Notes: a model not told the origin generated them from the letters alone. A stretch of DNA of 42,967 nucleotides from Lactiplantibacillus fabifermentans DSM 21115 (GCF_000498955.2 NZ_AYGX02000116.1:1-42967), one strand, 5' to 3'; shown: positions 17,598 through 27,819, numbered from the stretch's first letter. Numbers and translations are program-made.

Positions 17598-18146
17598 TCA
17601 CGCTCCTAACGTTGGGTGACTTTGCCAATACCAAATCGCCATAACCGTTTTGGCATCTTGAATCTGGCCGGCTTGTACTTCGGCGACCGCGGTCGCTAAA
17701 TCCATTTTAACGATATTAATTAATTCATCGGCATCTTGAGGTAAGGCTTGATTGACCGGTGTTAAACCAGTTGCAACATAGAGGGTCATGAATTCATCAG
17801 TAAAACCCGGTGACGTATAAAACTGCGCCAATTGCGTCAACGAGTCGGCCACTAACCGCGTTTCTTCGTTGAGTTCACGTACCGCGGCCGCCCGCATCGA
17901 CTCACCGGCTTCAACCTTCCCCGCCGGAATTTCTAGCGTTAGGCCATTAGTCGCCGCCCGCCATTGCTGTTCCAAAATCATTTGGTGATCAGCCGTAATC
18001 ATCAAGACCGCAATCGCGGGTTGATGATGGACAATTTCACGCGTTGCCGCCGTTTGATCAGGTAAAACGACTTGTTGTTTTTCAACTTGAACTAACTCAC
18101 CTTGATAAACGGTTTGCCGTGATTCAACATGTTCTTTAAAATCCAT
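17598..18146 (-). CDS. nudF: NUDIX hydrolase, ADP-ribose pyrophosphatase type
   Basis: Probably hydrolyses ADP-ribose to AMP and ribose 5-phosphate. 182 residues; the Nudix box runs from Gly76 to Leu98 (GKVEAGE, then REL-NEETRL). The box is complete except that the usual Gly after EET is Arg97. Downstream FYTSPGFTDEFMTLY is the family's ADPRase signature. First gene of the operon nudF, small membrane protein, mtnN, nifS, DUF1831. The ATG follows AGGAGG by 8 nt. Confidence 0.88.
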   Translation of the reverse strand: MDFKEHVESRQTVYQGELVQVEKQQVVLPDQTAATREIVHHQPAIAVLMITADHQMILEQQWRAATNGLTLEIPAGKVEAGESMRAAAVRELNEETRLVADSLTQLAQFYTSPGFTDEFMTLYVATGLTPVNQALPQDADELINIVKMDLATAVAEVQAGQIQDAKTVMAIWYWQSHPTLGA

Positions 18147-18180
18147 CTACGAGACCTCCTGCTTACCTGCTTTCTAAATA

Positions 18181-18209
18181 AGGATACCGATTTTCAGGCT
18201 TGAATGCAA
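18181..18209 (-). promoter_or_regulatory. nudF operon promoter
   Basis: On the minus strand TTGCAT (18204-18209) and TATCCT (18181-18186) are exactly 17 nt apart, about 35 bp before the start codon. Confidence 0.6.
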
Positions 18210-18247
18210 TTTTCGTTCGGCAAAATGGCCAGATTTATCCGAATTAT

Positions 18248-18288
18248 AAAAAAAAGGCTGGCTAGTCGTAACCGACCACCCAGCAACC
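18248..18288 (-). terminator. dapF terminator
   Basis: On the minus strand a hairpin between 18256 and 18288, with arms ending GGTTGC and CAGCC and a few mismatches, is followed by eight T (18248-18255). It starts right after the dapF stop. Confidence 0.8.
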
Positions 18289-18295
18289 TCATTCT

Positions 18296-19294
18296 TTAAG
18301 CTGTTGTCAATGTGGCAACAAAATCTTCATACGCTGATTGTTCACCAGTCACCGTCGCACTAGCTTGACTGAAATCGTCAGCTAAAGCATCGCTTAATGG
18401 AATCATCACGATTTTAACAAACGTGGCATTCCCAATTAATTCCATCCAATACTCTTCATCAGCACCTTGATGAACGACCGTCTTGACCATCCCACCAGGA
18501 TTCTTAACATGAATTTCTTGATTAAAATCAGTACTTTCTTGATGCAATAAGACATACATCAACGAAGAAGCGGACATGGCGGTCCCACAAGCATTCGTGA
18601 AGCCGACACCACGTTCAAAGGTCCGTACAAAAATTGAGTTTTTACCCAAGACTTCCACGAAGCTGACGTTGACGCCATCCGGGAAGATATCATTTTGTCC
18701 GTCATTCATCCACTTACCAATGCGCCCCAATTCAGGGCCCACCAATGTGTCATGGTCAACAAACGCAATCAAATGGGGATTCGGTACCGCCACTGCTGAG
18801 AATTTCAAATCAGCTGATAAGGCGGGGATTTTTTCATTAATAATCGTCGTCGCATCATGATTAGCGTGCATGCCTAACGTTTGCGCATCAAATGATACTG
18901 GTGAAATTTCGACGCTGAAAGCGGGCACTTGTTTTGCAAAGTCAGCCACTGCTTGAACTTTCAAGTCAGCGTACATCGTTTGCACACGGAACGCTTCTTG
19001 ACTGTTTTGGGTGCCCAAATAACGGGCCACCGTCCGCAAACCGTTACCGCACATGCTAGCTTCGGTTCCATCCGCGTTAATTACCCGCATCCGTCCAAGT
19101 ACTTGGGGATGTTCAGATTTATCAACGACTAAGACCCCATCGGCTCCTTCATATAAGCCGGCGCCGTCACGTTTACAAATGTTAATTGCCAGTTGTTGCA
19201 AATCCTGATCATTCAATGGTTCAGGAAATTGCGTTTGGTCTAGTAAGTAAAAATCATTACCAGAGCCGTGCACCTTGATCATTTTCACTGCCAT
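18296..19294 (-). CDS. dapF: diaminopimelate epimerase
   Basis: Converts LL- to meso-diaminopimelate, the last step before lysine and the source of mDAP for the cell wall. About 332 residues, longer than the common length of 270-280 owing to a C-terminal extension. The two catalytic cysteines are Cys82 (SMCGNGLR) and Cys236 (NACGTAM), counted from the ATG at 19294. That ATG has GGGA 5 nt upstream; ATG codons at 19300 and 19282 are possible starts. Single gene with its own promoter. Its presence supports an mDAP-type peptidoglycan, matching the muropeptidase at the left end. Confidence 0.92.
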   Translation of the reverse strand: MAVKMIKVHGSGNDFYLLDQTQFPEPLNDQDLQQLAINICKRDGAGLYEGADGVLVVDKSEHPQVLGRMRVINADGTEASMCGNGLRTVARYLGTQNSQEAFRVQTMYADLKVQAVADFAKQVPAFSVEISPVSFDAQTLGMHANHDATTIINEKIPALSADLKFSAVAVPNPHLIAFVDHDTLVGPELGRIGKWMNDGQNDIFPDGVNVSFVEVLGKNSIFVRTFERGVGFTNACGTAMSASSLMYVLLHQESTDFNQEIHVKNPGGMVKTVVHQGADEEYWMELIGNATFVKIVMIPLSDALADDFSQASATVTGEQSAYEDFVATLTTA

Positions 19295-19336
19295 CAGCAT
19301 CCCATCTATTTATTGTCTGTTTTTAGCTACTTCACT

Positions 19337-19365
19337 ATCATACTTACTTTTAAGCAATAATTCAA
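19337..19365 (-). promoter_or_regulatory. dapF promoter
   Basis: On the minus strand TTGAAT (19360-19365) and TATGAT (19337-19342) are exactly 17 nt apart, about 43 bp before the chosen start. Confidence 0.7.
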
Positions 19366-19447
19366 TTAGTAGGTTTAAATAAAGCGCTGCCATCATTTAC
19401 CGCTGCTTTGTATCGTTTTGATAAAGTTTGTTATTTTATTGTAAATG

Positions 19448-19461
19448 CGAACATTTGTTCC
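19448..19461. promoter_or_regulatory. LexA (SOS)-like box
   Basis: CGAACATTTGTTCC differs at one position from the Bacillus-type LexA consensus CGAACRNRYGTTYC. It lies in the 252-bp gap between dapF and ileS. On the minus strand it sits between a weak -35-like TTTTGG and a good TACAAT (19436-19441). No damage-response gene lies next to it. Confidence 0.45.
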
Positions 19462-19504
19462 AAAAGGTGTGCTATATTCTAACTACGCCCCCGCCAGCAC
19501 ATAC

Positions 19505-19535
19505 AAAAAGAGCCGGAACCTAAATTCCGACTCTT
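19505..19535 (-). terminator. ileS terminator
   Basis: On the minus strand AAGAGTCGGAA and TTCCGGCTCTT form an 11-bp stem with one G-U pair and a 6-nt loop, then TTTTT. It starts 12 bp after the ileS stop. Confidence 0.88.
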
Positions 19536-19546
19536 CGTAATTAACT

Positions 19547-22345
19547 TTATGCTTCTAAACCAGTTTCAACTGATTCTGGATAGTTCGTCCGGACAATTTC
19601 CGCACAACGCGCACATAACATTGGGTAAGCATTATCACTACCAACGTCAGTCTTCGTCATCCGACAACGGTCACAAACGTCCCCTTCAGCATGACTTACT
19701 TTAATCGCCACACTGTCACGGAAAGTTTCAGCATCAGCCGGTGCATCGCTCAAAGCGTGCATATCTAAGGCTGAAACCATTAACATTTGCCGCACATTCG
19801 TATCCAAACTGTCCAACATACTTTGGGTCGCATCATCGACATATAAGTCTAAATGAGCTTCCAAAGATTTACCGATTAACTTCGCATCGCGGGCTTCTTC
19901 CAACGCCTTCAAAACGTCTGAACGTAAGTCCATGAATTGACCCCAATGACCATTTAACTCGTCAGCATTGGCAAAAGTTTGCGCCGTTGGCATTTCGGTT
20001 AATTGCGCAAATTCTTCCGGTTCCTTCAAGAATGGCCAAATTTCTTCGGTCGTATGTGGCAACATTGGTGTAAATAGCTTCGTCATTGAAACTAAGACAT
20101 CATAGAAGACTGTTTGCATTGACCGCCGTGAAAGACTATCTTCACCGTCAATGTACATGATATCTTTCGCAATATCCAAATAGAAGTTTGATAAATCAAC
20201 CGTCAAGAAGTTCAATAACTTCTTGTAAATATCTAAGAAGTCATAATGGTCATAATGATCTTTAACTTCCGCGATAAAACTGTTTAAACGCACTTCCATG
20301 TATTGGTCAACCGTGGCCATGTCATCGTAAGCGACCCGATTTTCGTTCGGTTCAAAGTCCGTCGTATTTGCTAATAAGAACCGCATCGTATTCCGGAACT
20401 TCTTATAACCGTCGGCAACTTGCTTGAAGCTTTCCATTGAAACGCGGACATCGGAGCTGGTATCAACTGATGAGACCCAGAGGCGGACAATTTCGGCCCC
20501 CATTTGTTTGATGACTTCCGCCGGCGCAATCGTGTTACCTAATGACTTACTCATCTTACGACCTTGGTTATCCAAGGTAAAACCTTGTGACAAGACTTGC
20601 TTGTAAGGCGCATGCCCGGAAACGGCCACACTCGTAATTAAACTTGAGTTGAACCAACCACGATATTGGTCAGAGCCTTCCAAGTAAAGGTCAGCAGGAT
20701 AGTCCAAGTAATCACGTTCAGCTAATACGCCTTGATGTGATGACCCAGAATCAAACCAAACATCCATGATGTCATTTTCTTTAGTAAACGTGCCATTTGG
20801 TGAATGTTCACTCGAAAAGCCAGCTGGCAACAAGTCTTTAGCTTCACGTTCAAACCAAACATTTGAACCATATTGACCAAATAAGTCTGCCACATGATTG
20901 ATGGTTTCTTCGGTCATGATGGCCGTCCCATCTTCCGCATAGAAGATTGGTAACGGAACACCCCAGACCCGTTGCCGTGAAATGACCCAGTCGCCACGGT
21001 CACGAATCATATTATGCAGCCGTTTTTGGCCCCATTCTGGGAAAAATTGCACATCGTCAATGGCATGCAAGATTTCATCACGCATATCACCAACAGAAGC
21101 AAACCATTGTGGCGTCGCCCGGAAGATAATCGGCTTCTTCGTCCGCCAGTCAAATGGATAACTATGTTCGTATGGCATGTACTTCAATAATAAACCAGCA
21201 TCTTTTAATTTATCCAGTGAGATTTGGTTAGCATCTTCATAGAACACCCCAGCAAAATCAGCACCCGCTTCAGCCGTTAAATAGCCTTTGTCATCAACCG
21301 GTGCAAAGACTGGCAAGTCATACTTCATACCGATACGGTAGTCATCTTCACCATAACCAGGCGCTGTATGCACTAACCCAGTCCCGGCATCCAACGTCAC
21401 GAAGTCACCTAGCATGACGACTAACTTGCGGTCAGCATCGAATGGATGTTGGGCAACGACTCGGTCTAAGTCGGCCCCTTTAACGGTCTTCAAGACTTTG
21501 ACATCTTCCCAACCGAAACGTTCAGCATTTTCGTCAACTAATTCAGCTGCCAACACATACTTGTGATCATCACCAGCATGTTGTACCACGGCGTAATCAA
21601 AGCCGGCGTCAATGGTAATCCCTTCTGAAGCAGGAATCGTCCATGGGGTGGTCGTCCAAACGACCATATAAGTGTCGTCATCTAAGACACCTTTACCATC
21701 GACAACTTTTTCACCGTAAAATGCTGATGGTGACGTCACATCGTGATATTCAACTTCAGCTTCTGCTAAAGCAGATTCTGATGACCATGACCAAAACACT
21801 GGTTTTTGACCACGATAAATCAAATGACGTTTAGCAAACGCCCCAAATACTCGGATTTGAGCGGCTTCAAATTCAGGTTTCAAAGTTAAATATGGGTTGT
21901 CCCATTCACCGGAAACGCCTAATCGTTTGAATTCTTCACGTTGACGATCAACTTGCTTCAACGCATATTCGCGACAAAGTTCACGAAATTCATTAGTTGA
22001 CATCTTTTTACGGTCATAGCCCGCTTGTTGTAACTTTTGTTCGATTGGTAAACCGTGCGTATCCCAACCAGGGACGTAAGGAGCGCGGAAACCATTCATT
22101 GATTTGTAACGCACGATAAAATCTTTAGTGATTTTATTTAACGCATGCCCCATATGAATATCACCATTCGCATAAGGAGGCCCATCATGTAAGATAAACG
22201 TTGGTTTACCTTCATTTAATTTTTGACGGTGTTCGTAGACTTTGTTTTCAGCCCAAACATTTTGGCGTTCGGCTTCTTTAACTGGTAAATTACCACGCAT
22301 TTTAAACTTGGTTTTACCGAGATTAAGCGTTTCTTTAACGCGCAT
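19547..22345 (-). CDS. ileS: isoleucyl-tRNA synthetase
   Basis: Charges tRNA-Ile. 932 residues, a class I enzyme of the bacterial type with a C-terminal zinc finger. The HIGH motif is HMGH at 64-67, KMSKS is near residue 600 ([11 protein letters not shown]), and the zinc ligands are Cys891, Cys894, Cys911 and Cys914 (CDRC, CARC). The editing domain lies between the two signature motifs. The ATG at 22345 follows AAGGAG by 8 nt. A T-box riboswitch in the leader controls it; 195 nt separate the T-box terminator from the start codon. Confidence 0.96.
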   Translation of the reverse strand: MRVKETLNLGKTKFKMRGNLPVKEAERQNVWAENKVYEHRQKLNEGKPTFILHDGPPYANGDIHMGHALNKITKDFIVRYKSMNGFRAPYVPGWDTHGLPIEQKLQQAGYDRKKMSTNEFRELCREYALKQVDRQREEFKRLGVSGEWDNPYLTLKPEFEAAQIRVFGAFAKRHLIYRGQKPVFWSWSSESALAEAEVEYHDVTSPSAFYGEKVVDGKGVLDDDTYMVVWTTTPWTIPASEGITIDAGFDYAVVQHAGDDHKYVLAAELVDENAERFGWEDVKVLKTVKGADLDRVVAQHPFDADRKLVVMLGDFVTLDAGTGLVHTAPGYGEDDYRIGMKYDLPVFAPVDDKGYLTAEAGADFAGVFYEDANQISLDKLKDAGLLLKYMPYEHSYPFDWRTKKPIIFRATPQWFASVGDMRDEILHAIDDVQFFPEWGQKRLHNMIRDRGDWVISRQRVWGVPLPIFYAEDGTAIMTEETINHVADLFGQYGSNVWFEREAKDLLPAGFSSEHSPNGTFTKENDIMDVWFDSGSSHQGVLAERDYLDYPADLYLEGSDQYRGWFNSSLITSVAVSGHAPYKQVLSQGFTLDNQGRKMSKSLGNTIAPAEVIKQMGAEIVRLWVSSVDTSSDVRVSMESFKQVADGYKKFRNTMRFLLANTTDFEPNENRVAYDDMATVDQYMEVRLNSFIAEVKDHYDHYDFLDIYKKLLNFLTVDLSNFYLDIAKDIMYIDGEDSLSRRSMQTVFYDVLVSMTKLFTPMLPHTTEEIWPFLKEPEEFAQLTEMPTAQTFANADELNGHWGQFMDLRSDVLKALEEARDAKLIGKSLEAHLDLYVDDATQSMLDSLDTNVRQMLMVSALDMHALSDAPADAETFRDSVAIKVSHAEGDVCDRCRMTKTDVGSDNAYPMLCARCAEIVRTNYPESVETGLEA

Positions 22346-22540
22346 TTGATCACTCCTTATAAATTTTGCCTATGTAATTTTGACAATCAAGCTTCGCAAG
22401 ATTGCGACATTCTCGCCAGTCCGTCGCCGCTATTTGATAACGTTTCTAACACCAACTGGCAAGTCACCTACTCACTTGAACTCAATCAAATCACAATTAC
22501 AATTAGCTTTTTTACCAAATCAATAAAAAATTCAGGATAC

Positions 22541-22574
22541 AAAAAAAACTCCGTCCCTGGCAAGGGACGAAGTT
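22541..22574 (-). terminator. T-box-controlled terminator of ileS
   Basis: On the minus strand the 12-bp stem AACTTCGTCCCT/AGGGACGGAGTT, with one G-U pair and a 4-nt loop, is followed by eight T in total. It competes with the antiterminator that contains the T-box sequence. Confidence 0.92.
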
Positions 22575-22765
22575 ATCGTGGTACCACCCAATTTTAGAAT
22601 TGTTTAGATTCTCTCATAGCATGGTTAACGGTCATGAACCGGTCGACCTTACTCGTTTTCAGGTCAACATTCGGAGATGATCTGCCAAGATTTTAGGGAC
22701 GACCGAATTTGCACTATCATCGGCTCTCTATGCGTTTAAAATCTTGGTTTGCTATTCTCCTCAAA
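22541..22765 (-). ncRNA. T-box riboswitch of ileS (isoleucine)
   Basis: Read on the minus strand, Stem I has a base stem GGAGA/TCTCC and a long helix with arms at 22685-22695 and 22737-22747. Its internal loop carries AGATCA, so the specifier triplet is ATC (22679-22681), an isoleucine codon followed by the usual purine. The T-box sequence GGGTGGTACCACG is exact at 22577-22589. A terminator (arms 22547-22558 and 22563-22574, eight T) follows, and its 5' arm would be freed when the antiterminator forms. Uncharged tRNA-Ile is expected to raise ileS transcription. Confidence 0.95.
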
Positions 22766-22806
22766 ACATTAATTAAAATTAAATTGTACCTTTGATTTTA
22801 GTCGAC

Positions 22807-23511
22807 TTATTGTTTGGCGTCAACATCATCGTCTGGGAAAATTACGACGGTTTGTTGTTGCGCTTGGTCGCCACCGTCTGCGACGGGCGTTTCACTCGTC
22901 GCTGGATCAGTGATTTCAACGGTTGCTTCTGAGTTTACACTCGCGTTAGCCCCGTTGTCAAGACCGTCATCTTCTTTTAAAACGTGTTGGATTTCATGAT
23001 AAGTTGAAGTATCCGTTTCGCTCAACAATTGATCCCAGTCTTTGCTCTTCACAACTTCCAATTGTGATTCTAACATCACTTGGAGCCGTTGACGGAAGAC
23101 CCGCGTTTGTTTCTTTAGATCATCCGTTTCAACGGATAAACGCTTAGCCTTTTGTGAAGCTTCGTCAATCATTTGGTTCGACTTATCCGTCGCTTCACTG
23201 ACAATGTCAGAAGCTTGCTTTTGCGCTTCACGGGTAATAATGTCGGCTTCCTTCTTCGAATTCGTCTTAACCTTATCGGCTGCTTCTTGGGCAACTAAGA
23301 TTGATTGGTTCAAAGAATCCTTTAATTCGTTGAAGTACTTCAACTTACCTTCACTCGCGTCTAAACGTTCTTGGAGGTCCTTGTTTTCCTTTAAGGTAAT
23401 TTGATAATCTTTAATGATTTGTTCGAGAAAATCATTAACCTCGTCAATATTGTAACCACGAAGTTTCGTGGAAAACTCTTTGTTATGAATGTCATCAGGA
23501 CTTAACACCAT
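22807..23511 (-). CDS. divIVA: cell division initiation protein DivIVA
   Basis: A curvature-sensing coiled-coil protein that gathers at the septum and poles. 234 residues. The conserved membrane-binding N-terminus is MVLSPDDIHNKEFSTKLRGYNIDEVNDFL, read in two parts around residue 20. A long coiled coil follows (about 30-150), then a less conserved acidic tail rich in Thr, Ser and Ala. It is the last dcw-linked gene before ileS. The ATG follows GGAGG by 9 nt. Confidence 0.94.
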   Translation of the reverse strand: MVLSPDDIHNKEFSTKLRGYNIDEVNDFLEQIIKDYQITLKENKDLQERLDASEGKLKYFNELKDSLNQSILVAQEAADKVKTNSKKEADIITREAQKQASDIVSEATDKSNQMIDEASQKAKRLSVETDDLKKQTRVFRQRLQVMLESQLEVVKSKDWDQLLSETDTSTYHEIQHVLKEDDGLDNGANASVNSEATVEITDPATSETPVADGGDQAQQQTVVIFPDDDVDAKQ

Positions 23512-23530
23512 GCTAAATTTCCTCCAATAT

Positions 23531-24316
23531 CTATTTACTATGAATAATATCTAAAGTTATTCGCAACCGCGACTTCTTGGTCTCACCGCCAATGGCAGCT
23601 AAACGAACACGGCCATAATGTTGTACGCTCAACATATCTAATAAAGCGAGTTCATAATCGGCTTTCGTTAAGTCCGCCCAATTCAAACGAACTTTGGTGC
23701 CTTCAACTAATTCTTTGGCATGGTGCCGCGATAAATTGAAGGCCGCTTTGATCACGCTGTCCGCGCGCAAGGAGCTCACGGTGGTGGTGATCGTTTCCCA
23801 ATCATTTTCCGGTTGAATGATATTGGTCAAAGGCACGGCAGTTAAATGTAACTTGGTTTTCCCAATCCGGTCAATTTGATCCCGGAAATAGTCCGCCATT
23901 TCGGTTTCACAACAAAACTGCCACTGTTCCCCATCCGAAATAATATCACCAAAAACGTCACGTTCGACGCCGGCATTCGCTAAGGTACCCAAAATCTGAC
24001 CATGTTTTAACGTGGCAAACTTAACGGGGTACACAATGTTAAAGAGCGTAATTTGAAAATCAGCTGGTTGTGGTTCGTAATAGTTCGGGTAAAACAAAAT
24101 ACGTTTTAACTCGGCATGTTCGTAACCCCCAGCGGCCCGCATATGGACGTCATCAAGTTGATTGACCATTGTCTGGGCAATGAAGACTTGCCGCGGGTTT
24201 AAAAACGCGGTCAAGATTGGTCGATACTGGTCAGCGGTTTGCCGCAACCAACCAGTGACCTGTTCAATAAACGGAGCTTCACTATCGCGAAAATGTTGTT
24301 TTATATTATCATTCAC
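23531..24316 (-). CDS. ylmH: YlmH, S4 RNA-binding protein
   Basis: A 261-residue RNA-binding protein of the YlmH family with an S4 domain near the C-terminus (about 180-240: VIKAAFNLSRHHAKELVEG, KVRLNW). The N-terminal part carries the family's conserved FLNPRQVFIAQ region. In Bacillus subtilis YlmH has been tied to ribosome quality control; its place among division genes is conserved in Gram-positive bacteria. The start is GTG at 24316, with GAGGA 8 nt upstream. Confidence 0.9.
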   Translation of the reverse strand: MNDNIKQHFRDSEAPFIEQVTGWLRQTADQYRPILTAFLNPRQVFIAQTMVNQLDDVHMRAAGGYEHAELKRILFYPNYYEPQPADFQITLFNIVYPVKFATLKHGQILGTLANAGVERDVFGDIISDGEQWQFCCETEMADYFRDQIDRIGKTKLHLTAVPLTNIIQPENDWETITTTVSSLRADSVIKAAFNLSRHHAKELVEGTKVRLNWADLTKADYELALLDMLSVQHYGRVRLAAIGGETKKSRLRITLDIIHSK

Positions 24317-24343
24317 GATACTATCCTCGTTACTTTAAATTTA

Positions 24344-24616
24344 TTAGCCGACCCCAATCATTTGTAGCAAGTAGAATAAGCCAGTTTCGGCAAATTGCAA
24401 GACTAGCACAGCAATGATTGGTGAGAAGTCTAACCCGGCAATCGCCGGAATAAACCGACGAAAGACGCTCAAGAATGGTTCACAGATTCGACCCAAGAAC
24501 CGGCCAACGCCGGTGTTATAAGCTCCTGGGAACCACGACATTAAGATATAAATCAAAATCGCCAATTGGTAAAGTTGGAACAATCTGCTGATTAAACTAA
24601 GTATCAGTACGCTCAC
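24344..24616 (-). CDS. ylmG: YggT family membrane protein (YlmG)
   Basis: A 90-residue integral membrane protein with two hydrophobic segments (about 3-27 and 62-88) joined by the conserved loop with RICEPFLSVFRRFIP. YggT/YlmG proteins are linked to division and osmotic fitness; the molecular role is not settled. The start is GTG at 24616, 7 bp after the sepF stop, with its binding site partly inside the end of sepF. Confidence 0.87.
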   Translation of the reverse strand: MSVLILSLISRLFQLYQLAILIYILMSWFPGAYNTGVGRFLGRICEPFLSVFRRFIPAIAGLDFSPIIAVLVLQFAETGLFYLLQMIGVG

Positions 24617-24623
24617 CCCTCAC

Positions 24624-25046
24624 CTATAAGCTATTTGGATTGAACTGACTAGTGGTACTTCCGGAAACTTCATAGTTTTCTGGAATACAGAGAAAAATCT
24701 CATCACCAATCCGTTCAATTTCGCCATTAATGGCAAATACCGTTCCCGTCAAGAAATCCACGATGCGGCGCGCCATCTCATCATCAACGTGATCAAAATT
24801 AACGATCACCGCTTGATTTTTTAATAGTTGCGACGCGATTTCTTTAACGTCCGAATAAATTTTCGGTTCAAATAACGCAATTTTGCTATTCACCGATTTA
24901 CCACCTTGCATGGGCACGATTTTAGGGCCGTTGGCAGTCGTAGCTTGATTCGAATTCGTCGTTTCACGCGTCGGTTGAGACGTCGGCGTGGGATCTTCGA
25001 ATTGATCATCGCCGACCCCGAAAAAGTTACTAAAACTAAACGCCAT
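24624..25046 (-). CDS. sepF: cell division protein SepF
   Basis: Membrane-tethered partner of FtsZ that bundles and anchors filaments. 140 residues: an N-terminal amphipathic region ([16 protein letters not shown]), a variable linker (about 20-50) and the SepF core (about 55-135, [16 protein letters not shown] to [21 protein letters not shown]). The ATG lies 23 bp after ftsZ, with AAGGGAG upstream. Confidence 0.93.
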   Translation of the reverse strand: MAFSFSNFFGVGDDQFEDPTPTSQPTRETTNSNQATTANGPKIVPMQGGKSVNSKIALFEPKIYSDVKEIASQLLKNQAVIVNFDHVDDEMARRIVDFLTGTVFAINGEIERIGDEIFLCIPENYEVSGSTTSQFNPNSL

Positions 25047-25069
25047 CGTTCATCGCTCCCTTCAACGTG

Positions 25070-26371
25070 CTATTTACGACGCCGTTTGAAGAATGGCGGC
25101 GTATCCAGCGAATCGCCATTGTTGTCATCGGTCTTTTTTTCTTCAGCTTGACTGTTGTCATTGAAGACATCGAAGTCCGTCTTTTCAACATTTTTGAATT
25201 CGTTATTGTTAACTGGCCGTGAACTGCTTGGTTCGCGACGGATGTCCCAGTTACCGAATGGGTCATTGTTGCTGGCCGCTGATTCGGGTTGGTTCATGTT
25301 AATGGGCGCATCACTACTTTTGGGTTGGTTGTCAACTGGCGTACTGAACATCCCACCGCGTTGTTGCGTTTGTGAACTCCGACTAACGGTGCTGCCTTGT
25401 TCCAATTCGCGTTGTTTTTGGTCAATCCCGGTGGCAATCACGGTAACCCGTACTTCGTCACCTAAGCTTTCATCAATTGAGGTCCCAAAGATAATGTTGA
25501 CATCAGTCGTTGCGGCTTGTGACACAATATCTGAAGCAGCTTGAGCTTCATATAAGGACATGTCGGGGCCACCGGTGATGTTTAATAAGACTTGTTCGGC
25601 ACCATCGATGGAAACTTCCAATAATGGTGATGAAATTGCTTCTTTGGTCGCATCGGCCGTCCGGTTTTCGCCGCTGGCTGAGCCAATTCCCATTAAAGCG
25701 GAACCTTGGTTTTGCATTACGGTCTTAACATCCGCAAAGTCCAAGTTAACGTAACCGGGTGACGTAATTAAGTCAGAAATCCCTTGGACCCCTTGACGTA
25801 ACACGTTATCGGCTTCTTGGAAGGCTTCCATCATTGGCGTCTTCTTGTCAACGATTTCTAATAAGCGGTTGTTAGCAATGACGATCAACGTATCAACGTT
25901 GTCCTTCATTTGCGCAATCCCTTCAGCAGCGTTACGGGCACGTTTAGGCCCTTCAAACGTAAATGGTCGGGTCACAACCCCCACCGTTAAGGCACCGGAG
26001 TCCTTGGCGATTTTAGCGACGACTGGCGCCGCACCATTACCAGTACCCCCGCCCATTCCGGCGGTGACGAAGACCATGTCCGCCCCTTGTAAGGCTTCCG
26101 TTAAGGCTTCTTCACTTTCTTGGGCCGCTTTTGAGCCAACATCTGGGTTAGAACCCGCGCCCAAACCACGCGTTAATTTCGGTCCTAATTGAATTTTAGT
26201 TTCTGCATTGGAAGTTTGTAATGCTTGTACATCGGTGTTCGCCACGATGAACTCAACGCCTTTAACGTCCTCGGCAATCATCCGATTGACGGCATTACCA
26301 CCACCGCCACCGACACCGATGACTTTAATATTAGCCCCTGAGTTCTGGGTTGCATCTAAAGAAAATTCCAT
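25070..26371 (-). CDS. ftsZ: cell division protein FtsZ
   Basis: The tubulin-like GTPase that forms the Z-ring. 433 residues: GTP-binding core with [11 protein letters not shown] (105-115), synergy loop NTDVQAL region near 45-52, a C-terminal linker of about 100 residues rich in Asn, Ser and Gln, and a conserved tail [11 protein letters not shown] (423-433) that binds FtsA and SepF. The ATG follows GGAGG by 7-8 nt and lies 30 bp after ftsA. Confidence 0.97.
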   Translation of the reverse strand: MEFSLDATQNSGANIKVIGVGGGGGNAVNRMIAEDVKGVEFIVANTDVQALQTSNAETKIQLGPKLTRGLGAGSNPDVGSKAAQESEEALTEALQGADMVFVTAGMGGGTGNGAAPVVAKIAKDSGALTVGVVTRPFTFEGPKRARNAAEGIAQMKDNVDTLIVIANNRLLEIVDKKTPMMEAFQEADNVLRQGVQGISDLITSPGYVNLDFADVKTVMQNQGSALMGIGSASGENRTADATKEAISSPLLEVSIDGAEQVLLNITGGPDMSLYEAQAASDIVSQAATTDVNIIFGTSIDESLGDEVRVTVIATGIDQKQRELEQGSTVSRSSQTQQRGGMFSTPVDNQPKSSDAPINMNQPESAASNNDPFGNWDIRREPSSSRPVNNNEFKNVEKTDFDVFNDNSQAEEKKTDDNNGDSLDTPPFFKRRRK

Positions 26372-26401
26372 AATTTTTCCTCCGTCATTCCTATCCTGAT
26401 A

Positions 26402-27751
26402 TTAATCAAAAAAGTGATTGAAGAACCCGCGGATGCGTTCACTGGCACTTTGTTGATTAGGATCCTGTTTTTTAGCAGGTTGTTTTTTGGTTGGTTTGGC
26501 TGGTTGTTGCTGTGGTTGCGGTGCCGGCGTTGATGATGCTGAATCCATCAACGGGTCGGCAATGTCTAGCGCCACGCTAGAACGGGTGTCACCAGTTAAG
26601 GCACTCTTCACCAACTTCGTTACATCGCTTAAGGCCGCTTGATATTTGATTACGGCTAATGCTTCATCAAATGACGGATGTCTTAAGCCCATTTGGCTCG
26701 GTGTGAATACCCGGACGTTGACGCCAAAGACTTGGGTTGCCAAGTCAGTGACGCCTGGTAACGCGGCAACACCCCCGGTCAGTACGATACCACCTGGTAA
26801 ATCGAGCGCGTGAATAGCGCTCAAGTGGCTTTCAACTTTGCCAAAAATTTGTTCCAAACGGGCTTCAATAATTTCAGCTAAGTATTGTTCACTAATTTGG
26901 GTTGGCGTACTTTGACCAACCACATCTACTGGGAATTCAACTTCGTCATTGGCTTGCTGTGAATCGGCATTGCCATAGTCGCGTTTTAATTTCTCAGCAT
27001 TTTCCATCGACGTATTTAAGACGACCGAAATATCTTTGGTAATATACTGACCGCCTTCTTGATCAACATAAGTATATTTGAGTTGATGGTCATGCACGAC
27101 GGCCGCCGTTGTTTGACCACCACCCATGTCAATGATAATCGACCCAAAATCTTGTTCGCCATCGTTGAGCACTAATGAGCTTAAAGCTAACGGTGCAATC
27201 ACGATTTGTTCAATTTGTAAGCCCGCTTTTTCAATCGCCTTACGCGTATTATGAATAATCGTTTTTGGACCGGTAAATAAAGTACCGTGCATTTCTAAGC
27301 GCACTCCGACCATGCCTCGAGGATCCGCAATGTCAGCGAAATCGTCAACGACGAATTCGTCTGGAATCACGTCCAAGATTTCCCGTTCAGGCGGGAGGCT
27401 TTGCACTAAAGCGGCGGCCGCAACTTTTTGCACGTCATCATTATTTATTTCTTTAGATTCATCGCCCACCGCAATCATCCCGCGGCAGCGTTCAACTTTT
27501 ACTAAATTTGCAGGCACACCTGCGATAACTTTTTTTATTTCGATACTTGCTTTTTCTTCTGCTTGGCGTACTGCTGATTGAATCGCGGTGGCCGCTTTGT
27601 CAATATCGACAATCACCCCACGACTCAGACCATTAGAACGTTCGCTTCCCACACCAATAACGTTCATTTGTCCCTTAACACGTTCAGCAACAATGACTTT
27701 TATTGAGGTGGTCCCTATATCAAGTCCGACATAAATTCCTGAATTATCCAT
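26402..27751 (-). CDS. ftsA: cell division protein FtsA
   Basis: Actin-like ATPase that ties FtsZ to the membrane. 449 residues with the phosphate-1 motif GLDIGTTSIKV (about 9-19), the phosphate-2 region IIDMGGGQTT and adenosine motif LTGGVAALPGV. The last 60 residues are a Pro/Gln/Lys linker leading to an amphipathic end, SERIRGFFNHFFD, which is the membrane anchor. The ATG follows GGAGG by 10 nt. A candidate promoter lies in the 118-bp gap after divIB. Confidence 0.96.
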   Translation of the reverse strand: MDNSGIYVGLDIGTTSIKVIVAERVKGQMNVIGVGSERSNGLSRGVIVDIDKAATAIQSAVRQAEEKASIEIKKVIAGVPANLVKVERCRGMIAVGDESKEINNDDVQKVAAAALVQSLPPEREILDVIPDEFVVDDFADIADPRGMVGVRLEMHGTLFTGPKTIIHNTRKAIEKAGLQIEQIVIAPLALSSLVLNDGEQDFGSIIIDMGGGQTTAAVVHDHQLKYTYVDQEGGQYITKDISVVLNTSMENAEKLKRDYGNADSQQANDEVEFPVDVVGQSTPTQISEQYLAEIIEARLEQIFGKVESHLSAIHALDLPGGIVLTGGVAALPGVTDLATQVFGVNVRVFTPSQMGLRHPSFDEALAVIKYQAALSDVTKLVKSALTGDTRSSVALDIADPLMDSASSTPAPQPQQQPAKPTKKQPAKKQDPNQQSASERIRGFFNHFFD

Positions 27752-27819
27752 AATAGAGGAACCTCCTAGTAATTACATAAATATCCAAGGACTTTAGTTA
27801 ACATATCCAATTATCCCTT

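Noticed and set aside
19310-19396. A 28-codon minus-strand open frame upstream of dapF (MMAALYLNLL...)
   Set aside because: It contains the dapF promoter within its frame and lacks a good ribosome-binding site.
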